A stretch of DNA of 64,000 nucleotides from Dermacentor variabilis. Its lineage: Eukaryota; Arthropoda; Arachnida; Ixodida; Ixodidae. The stretch lies in assembly GCF_050947875.1 (NCBI RefSeq), contig NC_134568.1, forward strand, positions 250,560,767-250,624,766, written 5' to 3'. The notes beneath the pieces are model-generated. The model was not told the DNA's origin. It did not search any database and saw only the letters and a list, made by a program, of their open reading frames with translations. This document shows positions 32,455-64,000 of this stretch, piece by piece. Position 1 is the first letter of the stretch, and each line of letters opens with the position of its first letter. Both the position numbers and the translations under genes were made by a program.

Positions 32455-32900
32455 TAACTAAATTAGCAAGCATGCTGTTAAGCGCGCACACGCAAACGTG
32501 AACACATTCACTCGATAACCGCGTAAACTCGCTATGAGAATGCTGGAGTGAGGAAGCTCGGCAGCAACAGCGAGCGAATTGCACCTTCGTGCTGCTTCCA
32601 GCATCAACGCGAACAAAGCCGCGAAAACAGCGCAAGGCGGACTCTGTCCCCGTTGCAGATGGCTTTTGAAAAAAAGCGGCACGGGCGCGCGCGCGCGGCC
32701 GGGCCTTACGTAGCAGCCGTCGGAGTAGAACATGCCCTCCCAACTCCCTGCCTTCCCTCCGGAATGGTGCGCAAGACGGAAGACAGCGCGCTTCCCATGG
32801 CGCTTCCTCTCCGCTCTCTACCCTTGCGGGCGCGAGAATGAGCCGCCACGGCCGGCTCACCTTCTCACGCTTTAACTTGCACATACAGCGTACTGCGCGC
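32455..32900. mobile_element. MITE, GATAGC family, core region
   Basis: Shares CGCGCACACG, CACTCGATAACCG and GTGCTGC with the copy at 55.9-56.0 kb and is GC-rich downstream. The terminal inverted repeats are not clear here. Confidence 0.45.
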
Positions 32901-33429
32901 GGCGACGATTTTATTGCCCTTGGACTTTACACAGTATTAATAAACGCTTTTCGTGCGACTGCACACTGCGGAAGTATATTACCCCGTTACTTGCAGACGG
33001 CTGTGCTTTCTTCGCTCGTCTTACGTCTCTAGGAACATGCAGTATTCAGTCTTCAAGGACGTACTTATAGCACAACCCCCTTTTATTATGAATTATGGTT
33101 GACTCTGAATAAGAGTGTCATTGTTGCATAATTTTATTGCACAGCCGTGCAGACTTCATTGGGAACAATGCAAGGCGATAATGTGATCATTTGTGCAGTT
33201 TTTAGTGAGGTCAACGGACATATGAATAAAACGGACATTGTTGCGGTTTTTAAGTTTGTTGGCGACCTTTTAGTTGCTTTAAATGCTCACGCATCTGGTT
33301 TTAATTCACTTGCTTTAAAGGCAATGACGATGTTTTCCAAGTGCCTTGAACTTTTAGAGTTGACACATTAAGTTTCTCTTGAAGGCTTCATAAAATTTTT
33401 AGATTCAGGGCTGCATTTTTTCAGCGTAC

Positions 33430-34372
33430 CTCCTGGGGTATGAACCGAGGGGCCATAAAACTGTTTTCTTTTGGATCCGCCCATTCTAAATTGGCGAAAC
33501 GCGCAGTTATTTCGTCTTGTTTTGGCAACACTCTAGAAAAATCTTGTGAGCATCGGGTGGAAGGCAACCTGCTAGGGCAGGCTAAACGATTTGTCGTGGC
33601 TGGCTATCGTGCTCCGTTACTGACATCGGTCGCGGAAGGTTTGCTGAAGCGGTGCATAGTGAGAATACGGAATGAAACGTTACGTCTTGAAAAGCCAAAA
33701 AAAAATGTAGTAGTCGTGTCCTACTTGCATCATATTTCTCATAACCTTCAAAAAGATAGGTAACAGAGCATGCATCAAGGTGGTTTTCTCTGCTCCTAAG
33801 CGCCTGCAAAGTCATTGCGAGCGCGTAAACAAGGAATAAAAAGTTGTGGTGGTCGCTTGTTCTACGCAGCAGCGCAGATGGTTTATTGAGTGCACAGACA
33901 ATCTAGATTATTCTGTTCCCGTGTCATGTGGTAAAGCACACATAGGTCAAACCGGCAGGTGCCTAAATAAAAGATTAAAGGAACACTATTATAACGTGAA
34001 CTCAGTCACTTCCGGGCAGATGGGAATACACAAATGCCGAAATCGTGGATGCGTACCACATTCTTACAGTACGACAGTGCTTACGGCTGCTCTGAGCAGA
34101 TGACTAGATTAATAGTCGAAGCGGCAAATATAGTTGAAATGGATGGCGCATGTGTAAACATGGCGTCCCTGGCGTCGACAGAAAAAAAAAAAGAGAACGT
34201 TTCTTGGTGTGCTTGTTCAGTTGAATAAGCAGTTCTGATTAAGCTGCCAGCACGATCTCGTGATTGTTGCCTCTGTTTCTTAATTTTTGTGTGTCATGTG
34301 TATGCTATACATTTCATGCGAAAATAAAGGTAGTTGTAAGTCAGCGCGTGTGCGTGTCGCCTTCTCATCTCT
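33430..34372 (+). mobile_element. Penelope-like retroelement 3' fragment
   Basis: Frame 33440-33763 matches the linker of Penelope-like elements: SFGSAHSKLAKR, SCF, CEHRV, and a degenerate AGYRAPLL segment. After a gap, 33846-34101 shows the GIY-YIG endonuclease motif region (SVPVSCGKAHIGQTGRC followed by KRLKEH). Stops and frame changes make it inactive. The 3' end (GAAAATAAAGGTAGTTGTAA near 34319) resembles the AATAAACTTCCAGTTGGCAG end of the element at 36.8 kb. Confidence 0.7.
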
Positions 34373-35616
34373 TCCTCGTCAGTTTGCGCTGTTATTAGTT
34401 CACTATGGATCCCAATTTTCCTTCCTACCTAAAAGAGGGCATGTGTCAATATTGTGCTTACGAAAGTCAGAGCACAGTAGGTATAAGAAAAATGTCGACT
34501 TCGACTTGCTTTACCACCACAAGGACGCAAACACCACTTGCAGATGGCCAGAAAAACGTTTCTTCCCGCAACGAAAGACATTTATTCCCGTTAAACATTA
34601 CTAAAAGTAGTCAGTTTAGCTGGAAAACAGCCAAATTGCCTCTCTTTTTCGCTATGGTCCCATAATTAAAAGCAAGCTCAAATGTTGCGATTTAACATGA
34701 TTGCTGGTAGAGCAGAAAGCGCTAGAGGGGTTCCGGAAAGGTGCAGTACTGTGCAAGGGGACTACTTCGAAAGGTGACAATTTTGTATCACTTTAATTCG
34801 ACGTGCTTTGAGTGAAGTACATAATGCCTCGCCGTACGCTTGCCGGTTCTCACGTCCCACGCGTGAAACAGAAGGCTGCATTGCATGCGTATAGTGAGCA
34901 AGGAAAGTCCATGCCGGCTGCCTCGTAATCTCTCTTTCCTCCTTGACATTTTTTCCAAGAATTCTTAAAATTAATTCATAACTTTTATTTCATTTATTTC
35001 AGAAGTTCGCTTCTCACCAGTGGCAAAAAAAAAAAAAGATAACGAGCAGATGTCGATATAAGGTGCTCATACCAGGCCGCTAGCGCAACCTCATACAGCG
35101 CTTCGTCTTCTTCTGTGCCTTGTTTCGGTGGCATTTAGAATGGTGACATATTATTATTGTTGTCACCACCACTGTTGACGTTTTCGTTGAGAGCAGCAGG
35201 TAGGCCGGGTTGCCCAAGGCATAAAGGTCCTAGCCGTGCGAATTTATCACGACAAACGTAAACCTCCGCCCGTATTTGCCGCAACAGTCAGAAAATCGCA
35301 GTCTGCAAATAGTAAGCAGATTCCCGCACTTTCACACAGTTTCAGTTGCGATCCCGAAGCAAGGTATATTTTGGCACCTGGCTAGACTTGTTTATTTCAT
35401 TACTGAGATGTTACGCACTGTCCCGAAAACACGCAAGCGGCGCTGCTTTTGAGCGCCAGGTTGTCGCGCGCCGAGGTGCCGCCATCATCATCACGAAGAG
35501 CAATCAGCGCGCCCCAGCGAGCTCGCAGGGCAGCACCGCGCGTGAGGGCCAGCTCGTGCCGTGGAATCCCCTGGCCGCAGTTGTGAGCGCCCGAACTGCT
35601 GCGCCTAACTTGCACC
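34373..35616. other. intergenic and presumed upstream region of gene 3
   Basis: No repeat recognised. The last 200 bases become GC-rich toward the start codon, as expected for a 5' UTR or promoter. I could not place a TATA box or initiator with confidence. Confidence 0.35.
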
Positions 35617-57048
<21,432 letters not shown>

Positions 57049-57165
57049 GTAAGAAGCACGCCTCAATTGATACGGGAGTGAAGGAGGTTGCTTCAAGTGG
57101 TACACGTAACGCATGCATTTAAGTGTGCAAATGCGGACGAACAAGAAAATTCTCGGTCTAGAGTC

Positions 57166-57729
57166 AACTGAGGTTTTTTAGCGCACGAGAAGGGACGAAA
57201 GACAGTGGCGAGACGAGGACACAGCGCTAACTTCCAACAATGGTTTTATTCCACAAAGCGGTACACACATATATATAGGTAACACACACAACCGTACGCA
57301 TGCGCATATGCACTGATTTCTAGTCAAATGAGACTGCAACGAGACATGTGAAGATTGCTAGTTTAGGGAGCGCTTGTGTTAGCGCGCCTTCAATAGATCT
57401 TTCAAGTAAAGAATTCGCTTTTTTAAACGTGACACAGAGGGCGGCCTGATGGAGATTACATTTTAATCTTGCAATTACAAGAAATTTTTTTTTGGCTATG
57501 CATGGTCGTTCTTTCATCTTTGATAAGATCTTAACTTTCCATAACACATGTCTCGTTGCAGTCTCATTTGACTAGAAATCAGTGCATATGCGCATGCGTA
57601 CGGTTGTGTGTGTTACCTATATATATGTGTGTACCGCTTTGTGGAATAAAACCATTGTTGGAAGTTAGCGCTGTGTCCTCGTCTCGCCACTGTCTTTCGT
57701 CCCTTCTCGTGCGCTAAAAAACCTCAGTT
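57166..57729. mobile_element. inverted-repeat element with 185-bp arms
   Basis: Arms 57166-57350 and 57545-57729 are inverted copies with almost no mismatch. Near the outer ends they carry GACGAGGACACAGCGCTAAC and GGAATAAAACCATTGTTGG, resembling the termini of the 36.8-kb element and Penelope-like ends. The loop of about 194 bp has a short minus-strand frame with no known motif. Confidence 0.8.
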
Positions 57730-57902
57730 ATGGAATACCAACACGCCCTAACCTACGCTCTTTCTAGAGTCAACGTTTCGTCAAGCGGGTTTGTCTTCGT
57801 GATCCCATCCATCATTCGTGCGCCCTTTGTCTTGCTTGCACACTTAAGCGCAGTGCCGTATTGCAGCTTTTACGCCATGAAAATGCGCTCTTTGTAATAT
57901 TG

Positions 57903-58135
57903 CACCACGCTCCATCAGTGGCTACGGCGTAGTGCTGCTGCGCACAAGGTCACGGCTTCGTTTCTTGGCCGCTGCCACTGTATATGAATGGAAGCGAAAT
58001 GCAGAATAGTTAGCGTATTTAATCGAAGAATCTCAGTTGGTGAAAATTAATCTGAAGCCCACCACTATGCGGGCATCCCTCATAGAACCCACTGTGCTGT
58101 TTCAAGACATTAAACCCCATAATTTAAGTTAACCT
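57903..58135 (+). mobile_element. Ruka-like SINE
   Basis: CATCAGTGGCTACGGCGTAG head, CACGGCTTCGTTTCTTGG in the B-box region, GGTGAAAATTAATCTGAAG body, ACATTAAACCCCATAATTTA end. Confidence 0.7.
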
Positions 58136-58649
58136 TGCCGAAAGTCGAGGCCAGCAGGAAGCGAAAATCTGGACCTGCGAGGGTAAGATGAAAAGTTGTG
58201 CGCCTAAAGACTAAGAAATCACGCAGTACGGAGAAGTTGTTTTCCTCAAAAGAACAAGTCCTTTTCATGCTTTCATTTAATACTTGCAGCCAAGTTTCAA
58301 TTGGTTTTTGTAGTATTACTCTCTTTATAAATGGTAGTGAATTAATGGTAGTGAATGGTAGTGCATTTGACGTGCAGCGAAACGCATTGTGTTCTATTGC
58401 CTGGTCTTGAAAAGTTTGAACAGACCCTGAAACGATTTTGACGACATTGCACAAACGTACTGAGTCGTAAGGGTAGGTTCTTCTGATCATTATGTGACAC
58501 ATTTGAGCCCTCCGCGTAAAGCGTGAAATTTAGTGTAATGTTTTAGAAATGTGCATTGCTACCGACCATAGCGGCGTCACTGCCCCGAGTTTTCAGCCGC
58601 CCCGTTACAATCTACGGAGATGGCGCACGGGGCGGGTCATTAATATAAA

Positions 58650-59000
58650 CAAAAAGGTCGCACTTTCGCTCCAAAGACGAAGCATTGATAGCGACAGCAA
58701 AGTATTAGACAACTACAAGAAATGGGGTTCTTTGTTCTTTCCACCGCATAAATTGCAGTAAATATTCGTTTCCTAATTACATTAACAAGCATGGTGTCAC
58801 GCACGAACAGGCAAACATGAACAGGTCTGACTCGATGGCCGCAAACACTCGCTGTCACTGCACTGGTGTGATGAACACCGCAAACAAGAGGGAAGCGAAT
58901 GCTTCTGCTACATTTCGCTTCGTCTCCGAAACTTCAGATAACGCACGCGACCTCCAGCCCTAGGTGCGCGGGAAGACAGCACACATGTATGCACCAGCCA
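58650..59000. mobile_element. MITE, GATAGC family, left part
   Basis: The end CATTGATAGCGACAGCAAAG is followed by CAAGCATGGTGTCACGC and GACTCGATGGCCG, as at 55.8-55.95 kb. The right end is not resolved. Confidence 0.5.
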
Positions 59001-60834
59001 CCTCGGCTCACTCATCTTTGCACCCGCCAGAGATTACCTCCACTATACACCGTTTTATCGTGGGCGCCGCCATATTGTGAAGGCAGTGGCGCCGCCTATG
59101 AGCAGCACCATACTGGCTTGGGTGAAAGTGGTGTTTTGCATGGCAGGTATGCGCTCGGTGGTAGGTTCTGGCGTTTGTTTTCACGGTCGTGCGGTCTGTT
59201 TAGTATGACGTGCGTCTTCTACATGGTAAACGGTTCTGTGAGACATGCTGAAGGGGTTTAAGGCGTCATGACCGGAGTTCTGCTGGCTGGCGTTGAGGTG
59301 AACGGAACACGCAGCGCGATGTGTGCGCCCATATTTGAGCCTACAGTCAGCCTCGGAGATCAATTGTGTATTTCTGAATGTTCCAATCACTAATGTGACC
59401 TTATTGCAGTATTATCCTCTATTTCTAAGCTGCAGTTTATGAGCCATGAAACTTACGCGACGATTATAACAGCGTGCACATGAGTACCATTCTGCTACGA
59501 TAGCAACTGTGATGTCATACTTTGACAAGCGTTCAAACTGCTCGCTGCAGGTTACATTGCGTGACTACTTGGTTCGATGGATGAGGTTTGCGCCCTGGAA
59601 TAAAATAGTTTTGGCTAGTAATAGCAGCATACCTTACAGTCTAAATTAAGCTTATCCAGCAAAGGGACTCTTTACGAACTGCGCGAGTGTCCTAAGCAGT
59701 GGTAGGTGCGGGATTACAGATATCTTTGTTCTATATAGCACATGGTCCAAGCATACGGCATCAGTGGTTACATATATACAAACGTTGTGCGGCGTGACTA
59801 TGCGAGGTCGTATTGCGGCGTTAGCCCGTTTACTCTTGCTTTTTCGAGAAAGAGAATGAGAACCGATCTTTTTTTTTTTCGGTTGTGTTGGTTCCGTTCT
59901 CTACGACACACTCACACGTATTACGGAAATGTTGTCCTCAAAAATAGCCATCGCATTCTTTTAATGCGATCCCTTTCATGTATTATGGCTGTATACAGGC
60001 CAAAAAGGCAATGCTGAAGCGCAGGGCTCTTATATGTATCTTGCTGGTTCACCAACTGCAGTGATCGCTGTGTTTAGCAGCGCCATCGGCCACATACAGG
60101 AAGGCTAGCGTGGACATATACTAATTTCAAGCCTACTAGACTTGAAATGCGTGAGAACGATGTGGTGCATCACGAATATTTGATAGCGTCTGCCGCTTAG
60201 ATGTTTCGTGGTTGCCTTAGCCGGGCACGAGCATGCGCTCGTATCTTTTATTTTTTACACCCTACGCCAAGCGATCAGACATTGAGCTGATTTACGATTT
60301 AATGCTGGTAATACAGAGACACCGGTTTTTTTTTTGTTGTTGAATTAAAACCGATATAAGCAAAATAGTTCACAACGCATGCACACACCGCGACTTATAA
60401 CGTGCGTACACCGCGGCTGATAAAGCGCGTCACATTTTTGCGCCCCCAGGACATATTTCTGCCTACTGTAGTTGTCTATGCACCGAAAGACTTCCCTGAC
60501 GACCTTATATGAACATACATGGCGTAAATTTCAGCAAGTACGGTCTAAAACATCCCGAAATTGTTCCGCAGCACCCACAGCAATACTTTCAAGCAGCGCC
60601 GCGCCGGATCGCCCAAACCAGACAGGAGGAAAGGCTCGCCGCGCGCTCTATCCTCCTCGCCCGATGAAAAGGTTTATAGGGCGCAGGTGGTATACGCGCT
60701 CAGCTGCGCGGAACGCCATGCGCAGCCACGACCGAAGTAGCGCAGGAGGCGTGCACCCCCTCCCCCTTTTCTCCTGCCTGCGTTGCGCGTGCTTTATGAC
60801 GTAACCTCCAACTCTGGACACCGCATCAAGCGAC
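59001..60834. other. no gene recognised
   Basis: Overlapping short frames without motifs. GC-rich MITE-like material is likely at 60.58-60.83 kb. Confidence 0.35.
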
Positions 60835-60985
60835 TATCCTTCTCCATTCGCTCTCGTACGCTTTCTTTCGCACCCACAGCGCGGGGCGGGATAGCATCTT
60901 ACCCCCCTATGACTTCATAGGGAAGCTAACGGCGACGGCGAAAATTTTCTGGAGTGTCCGTGCAATCGCTATCGCAATCGCATAT
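60835..60985. mobile_element. MITE, GATAGC family, right end
   Basis: GGCGACGGCGAAAATTTTC and a terminal ATCGCTATCGCAATCGCAT, the complement of the family's left end. Confidence 0.55.
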
Positions 60986-63222
60986 TTTTGTGAATCAATG
61001 GTGTTGGTTATTAAAGATTGAATTGTCCTTCAGAAATTAAATAACTGCGAATATAATATGTTTTAAGGTTTCTCGGATGGGGTGATAGTTATCGGGCAAA
61101 CTGATTTGAAGACAGGAAGCACCTTTTATTCCTTCCATCGATTTGCTAGTAGGGAACAATGTGAGAATTGGGCAAGAAAGTTGGAAAGCATTATGAGGCG
61201 GATATACGCTACTATTTTTTTTTAATTTTTGAGTTGATTGAATAAGGGCCGGTAGACGAGATCTTTATATTGTTTATATTCTTAGCAACAGCAACGCAAT
61301 GAATAAAATGATATTCTAGAAAGAAATCCTTCAGGTAGTCGCAAAAACCATGCAGGCGCATTCTTGCAGCATAACGAAGCAAATGGAGTGTTCAAAACTG
61401 GGCAATTGTGACAACGACGTGAGCAGTTTTCTTATCGGTGATAAAACTGCCAATCATCTACAGTTACATTATTATAACGATAAAATGTCTTGACCAATTA
61501 CGCACTTATTTCCCAGTTACAAGGTGTTACGGTACAGACGCAGCAAATTTCTCCGGAATGCTCGCCAAAGAATGCTTATGAATTAAAATCTCGTACATTC
61601 AGAGCAATTGCGTCTTACAGTGACAAAAGTGGCAGGAAAGTTGAAATCACCTACAACAAACGGTGGCGACATAGGAAATGACAAGACTGTTATCATAAAG
61701 TTAGTTATGACAAGCATAAAGTAGCTAGGGCGTGGTAACATGGGCGACGATTGCGCGCACACAGATAAGTTCTAAATACGATGCGTTAAGAAAGGCAGAC
61801 GAAATGAACAGTACCACAGCGCGCCGCCCTCAGAATGGACATCATGGTCGCAGCGATACGCATACGTAGTTCACATTAAAATATATCGTTCCTTTTTCTT
61901 CTTTTTTTTAGTCGAGAGGCCACATTTTCATTATTGCAAGTATATCAACAGTGAATTAATCAATGGCTGATGACAACGTGGAACGTTTCTTTCGAACCCT
62001 TCCCGGATTTGTGAAATTCAGTGATATACAATCTGCATGTTTCCAAGCTGCATATGGATGCGATAAACTGCGAAGGAGATCGCTAATGAACAGTCAGTGC
62101 GGCCTCGCGTCGGTTTAATAACAGTAGCAAATTTAATCTCACACTTGGTGTCGGTATCGTCTCTGTAAACATGGTGTTTGTTGTTCACAACCAGCCTATT
62201 TTAACACAGTGAAAAAGGGTAGCCCACTCGACCTACCAAATTCAGTTTCCTTCTGCGAATGGCGAGTCGATCTAGAAAACCCTTCGCTGAAAAATTAACT
62301 GATGTCTTTAATCTTGCCTCCTTGTGAAAAAGATACCGTCCTTTAAACTTCGCAGATGCAAATATGGCAATAATAGGGTGGGTTTTGTTAGTAATCAAAC
62401 TGCCTAATCTGTGCGCTACAGGAATGTCTCCCTCATACGCAAGTTAAGGTCACGGGAGAGCAAATCGCACACCCGGCTTTCCCACAATGCCTATCTTTCA
62501 ACTGAATTGTAGAAATGTGGCTGGGAATAAAATGATCTCGTCTGAGCAATATTTTATTGCAGCGTTCTCGCCTAACTCAGTTCTGCAGTGATTCTTGCAT
62601 ATATTAAGCCAAAATCCTTCTATATTCATAAAACGTACGTAACGGCGTTTCCTCATTGGCCTACGTTCGCCAACTGGCCCTCGTCCCACACGACAATGCT
62701 ATGACAGTCGAGAAAAGGAGCTCCTACCATAAACTGTAAATGTTTATGGCTTCACTTCTCACTGTAACCGAGCTGTCACAATCTTACCTTAGCGAGCTCT
62801 ACTTGTAAGCGAATAAATAAGAATGCATGGCTCTTCTAAAGTAGGAAAATAAAAAAAGCAGCTTCGAAGCTGACACACTTTTTTTGCTGCGCATGCGACA
62901 AAAGAAAAACAGTGGTCCGTAATTCAATTATAGCACATTAACGACGGATACTAACCGGAATTCGAAGAGCGCTAAAGGCACCGGTTTTGTTATAATACTA
63001 AATAACGCACACTTAAATTTTATTGGGCCTTTATAAACTTCCGGTTGGTCAAATGACCAGTGAATTAACAGGTGCCTTCTCCAGGTGGCTCAGAATCGCA
63101 AGTTAATAAAAATGAGGCGAGTAGCGCAAAACACAAATAACACGATTGGATTGTCTACGAACTTGTGCTAAAACTACAACGTTCTTATAACTGCGTGCAA
63201 CATTTCCGCGACCTTCTCGCAG
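60986..63222. other. no gene recognised
   Basis: AT-rich sequence with no exon signature. If exon 8 is real, this is intron of gene 3. Confidence 0.35.
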
Positions 63223-63397
63223 ACAAACGCGGCAGGATCGGTGGAGAGCTAGCTAACACCACAGAAGACAACACTAGCCGCGGGCGTAACGATAGCGGCC
63301 CACGCCTGCCCGAAAACAAACCGGACGGAAGACACACCGAACCTACATCGCAACCGCCAGAACACGAAGGTGGCCCAACACGCCGAAGGTTCTTCAA
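63223..63397 (+). CDS. candidate gene 3 exon 8: Cys-free Pro/Glu/Thr/Arg-rich linker
   Basis: The acceptor is GACCTTCTCGCAG ending at 63222, entering phase 1 as required after exon 7. Codon choice and GC content stand out from the flanks. The peptide is polar, with sequons NTT and NTS and no cysteine, so it is not a module half; a glycosylated spacer is likely. The donor is unsure: GTACAC at 63398 leaves phase 2, GTACCA at 63420 leaves phase 0. Confidence 0.4.
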
Positions 63398-63883
63398 GTA
63401 CACAGACCAAGTTTTCAAGGTACCAAGCTTCCTTACCGGCGATTTATTGCTCGTTTGCTCGCGCATTGACTACATACTACAATTAATGAGTGAAGATAGT
63501 TTTAGCCAAAGATTACAGCTGCACTGCAAAAAACAAGGTTGAAGGGCGATTCTCTGCGCTTACGAGAGCGCACGCGGCTTCTGTACCTTCAATTCTGATG
63601 TGGCGTATCATATTGTATTTCTTGTACGGGCAGCAGCAGCATTGCTTCCACCTAACTGTTAGACGGTTTTATATTAGCGTGCGGTGTCTTACGTTAAACA
63701 CGAGCAGTTTGAGAGACCTTTGGGTGCACGTCACTTCAATAATTTGTTTAACGTACGAGAACGCAAACGCAAAGAAAACCCAAGTGAACGTGGCCCCACC
63801 TGATTGTGGCTGGTGCGAAAGCTGTCCAAACAAAGAGAATCCTATGGCATACGTCGTGCCATTTCCATGGGTGTTTTCCAAGA

Positions 63884-63960
63884 AAGCCACATTTTTGCTC
63901 GAAAGGCGAAGGGTCGATTGCGATAGCAAATTAGTAGACACCCATACTAAGTATGGATAG
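63884..63960. mobile_element. MITE, GATAGC family, left end at window edge
   Basis: CGAAAGGCGAAGGGTCGATT and GCGATAGCAAATTAGTAGAC match the left end of the 55.76-kb copy. The body, if present, lies outside the window. Confidence 0.5.
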
Positions 63961-64000
63961 TAGTTTTATCGGCCGTACACAACTTGTAACACTCGCTTAA

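Overview
The window reads as repeat-rich intronic and intergenic DNA of a hard tick (Ixodida, probably a metastriate). It has no bacterial gene density and no operons. Short exons with GT-AG borders are separated by kilobase introns full of tRNA-derived Ruka-like SINEs, RTE/CR1/I-type LINE fragments, Ty3/Gypsy and Penelope-like remnants, fold-back MITEs and long (AT)n, (TG)n and (ATT)n tracts. The organism call is inference from repeat types I recognise.

The main content is a head-to-tail cluster on the + strand that encodes secreted, multi-module, cysteine-rich proteins I cannot assign to a named family. I assembled 17 cysteine-bearing exons by hand. They alternate strictly between an 'A' exon (enters phase 1, leaves phase 2) and a 'B' exon (enters phase 2, leaves phase 1). 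Each A+B pair makes one six-cysteine module: C-x4-[FA]-x6-C-x3-[FL]-x(13-29)-C | x5-[YF]-x2-C-x9-C-x(22-24)-C. The bar is an intron just after the third cysteine. The C-x11-C, C-x8-C (across the splice) and C-x9-C spacings are invariant in every copy, although the rest of the sequence has diverged strongly.

Layout. (1) 770-22365: 3' part of gene 1, seven exons (B1, A2, B2, A3, B3, A4, B4), stop and poly(A) signal. Its introns hold an I-type LINE, an old RTE copy, a 4.6-kb Gypsy element and CR1-like fragments. (2) 23848-25772: compact gene 2 (A-B-A-B) ending in a GPI-anchor-like hydrophobic tail. No first exon of its own was found, so it may be an alternative 3' end of gene 1. (3) 25.8-35.6 kb: intergenic, with a THAP-like fragment between 213-bp direct repeats, a CR1-like LINE, SINEs and a Penelope-like remnant. 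(4) 35617-57048 or beyond: gene 3, with a signal-peptide exon followed by A-B-A-B-A-B and possibly a cysteine-free Pro/Glu/Thr-rich exon at 63.2 kb. Its introns hold two LINEs, a Gypsy-derived insert with inverted LTRs, two inverted-repeat elements and many MITEs and SINEs.

All module borders are phase 1, so whole modules can be duplicated, lost or alternatively spliced without breaking frame. The proteins are predicted to be extracellular, soluble (gene 1) or membrane-tethered (gene 2), with disulphide-bonded, probably helical modules. Function is unknown.
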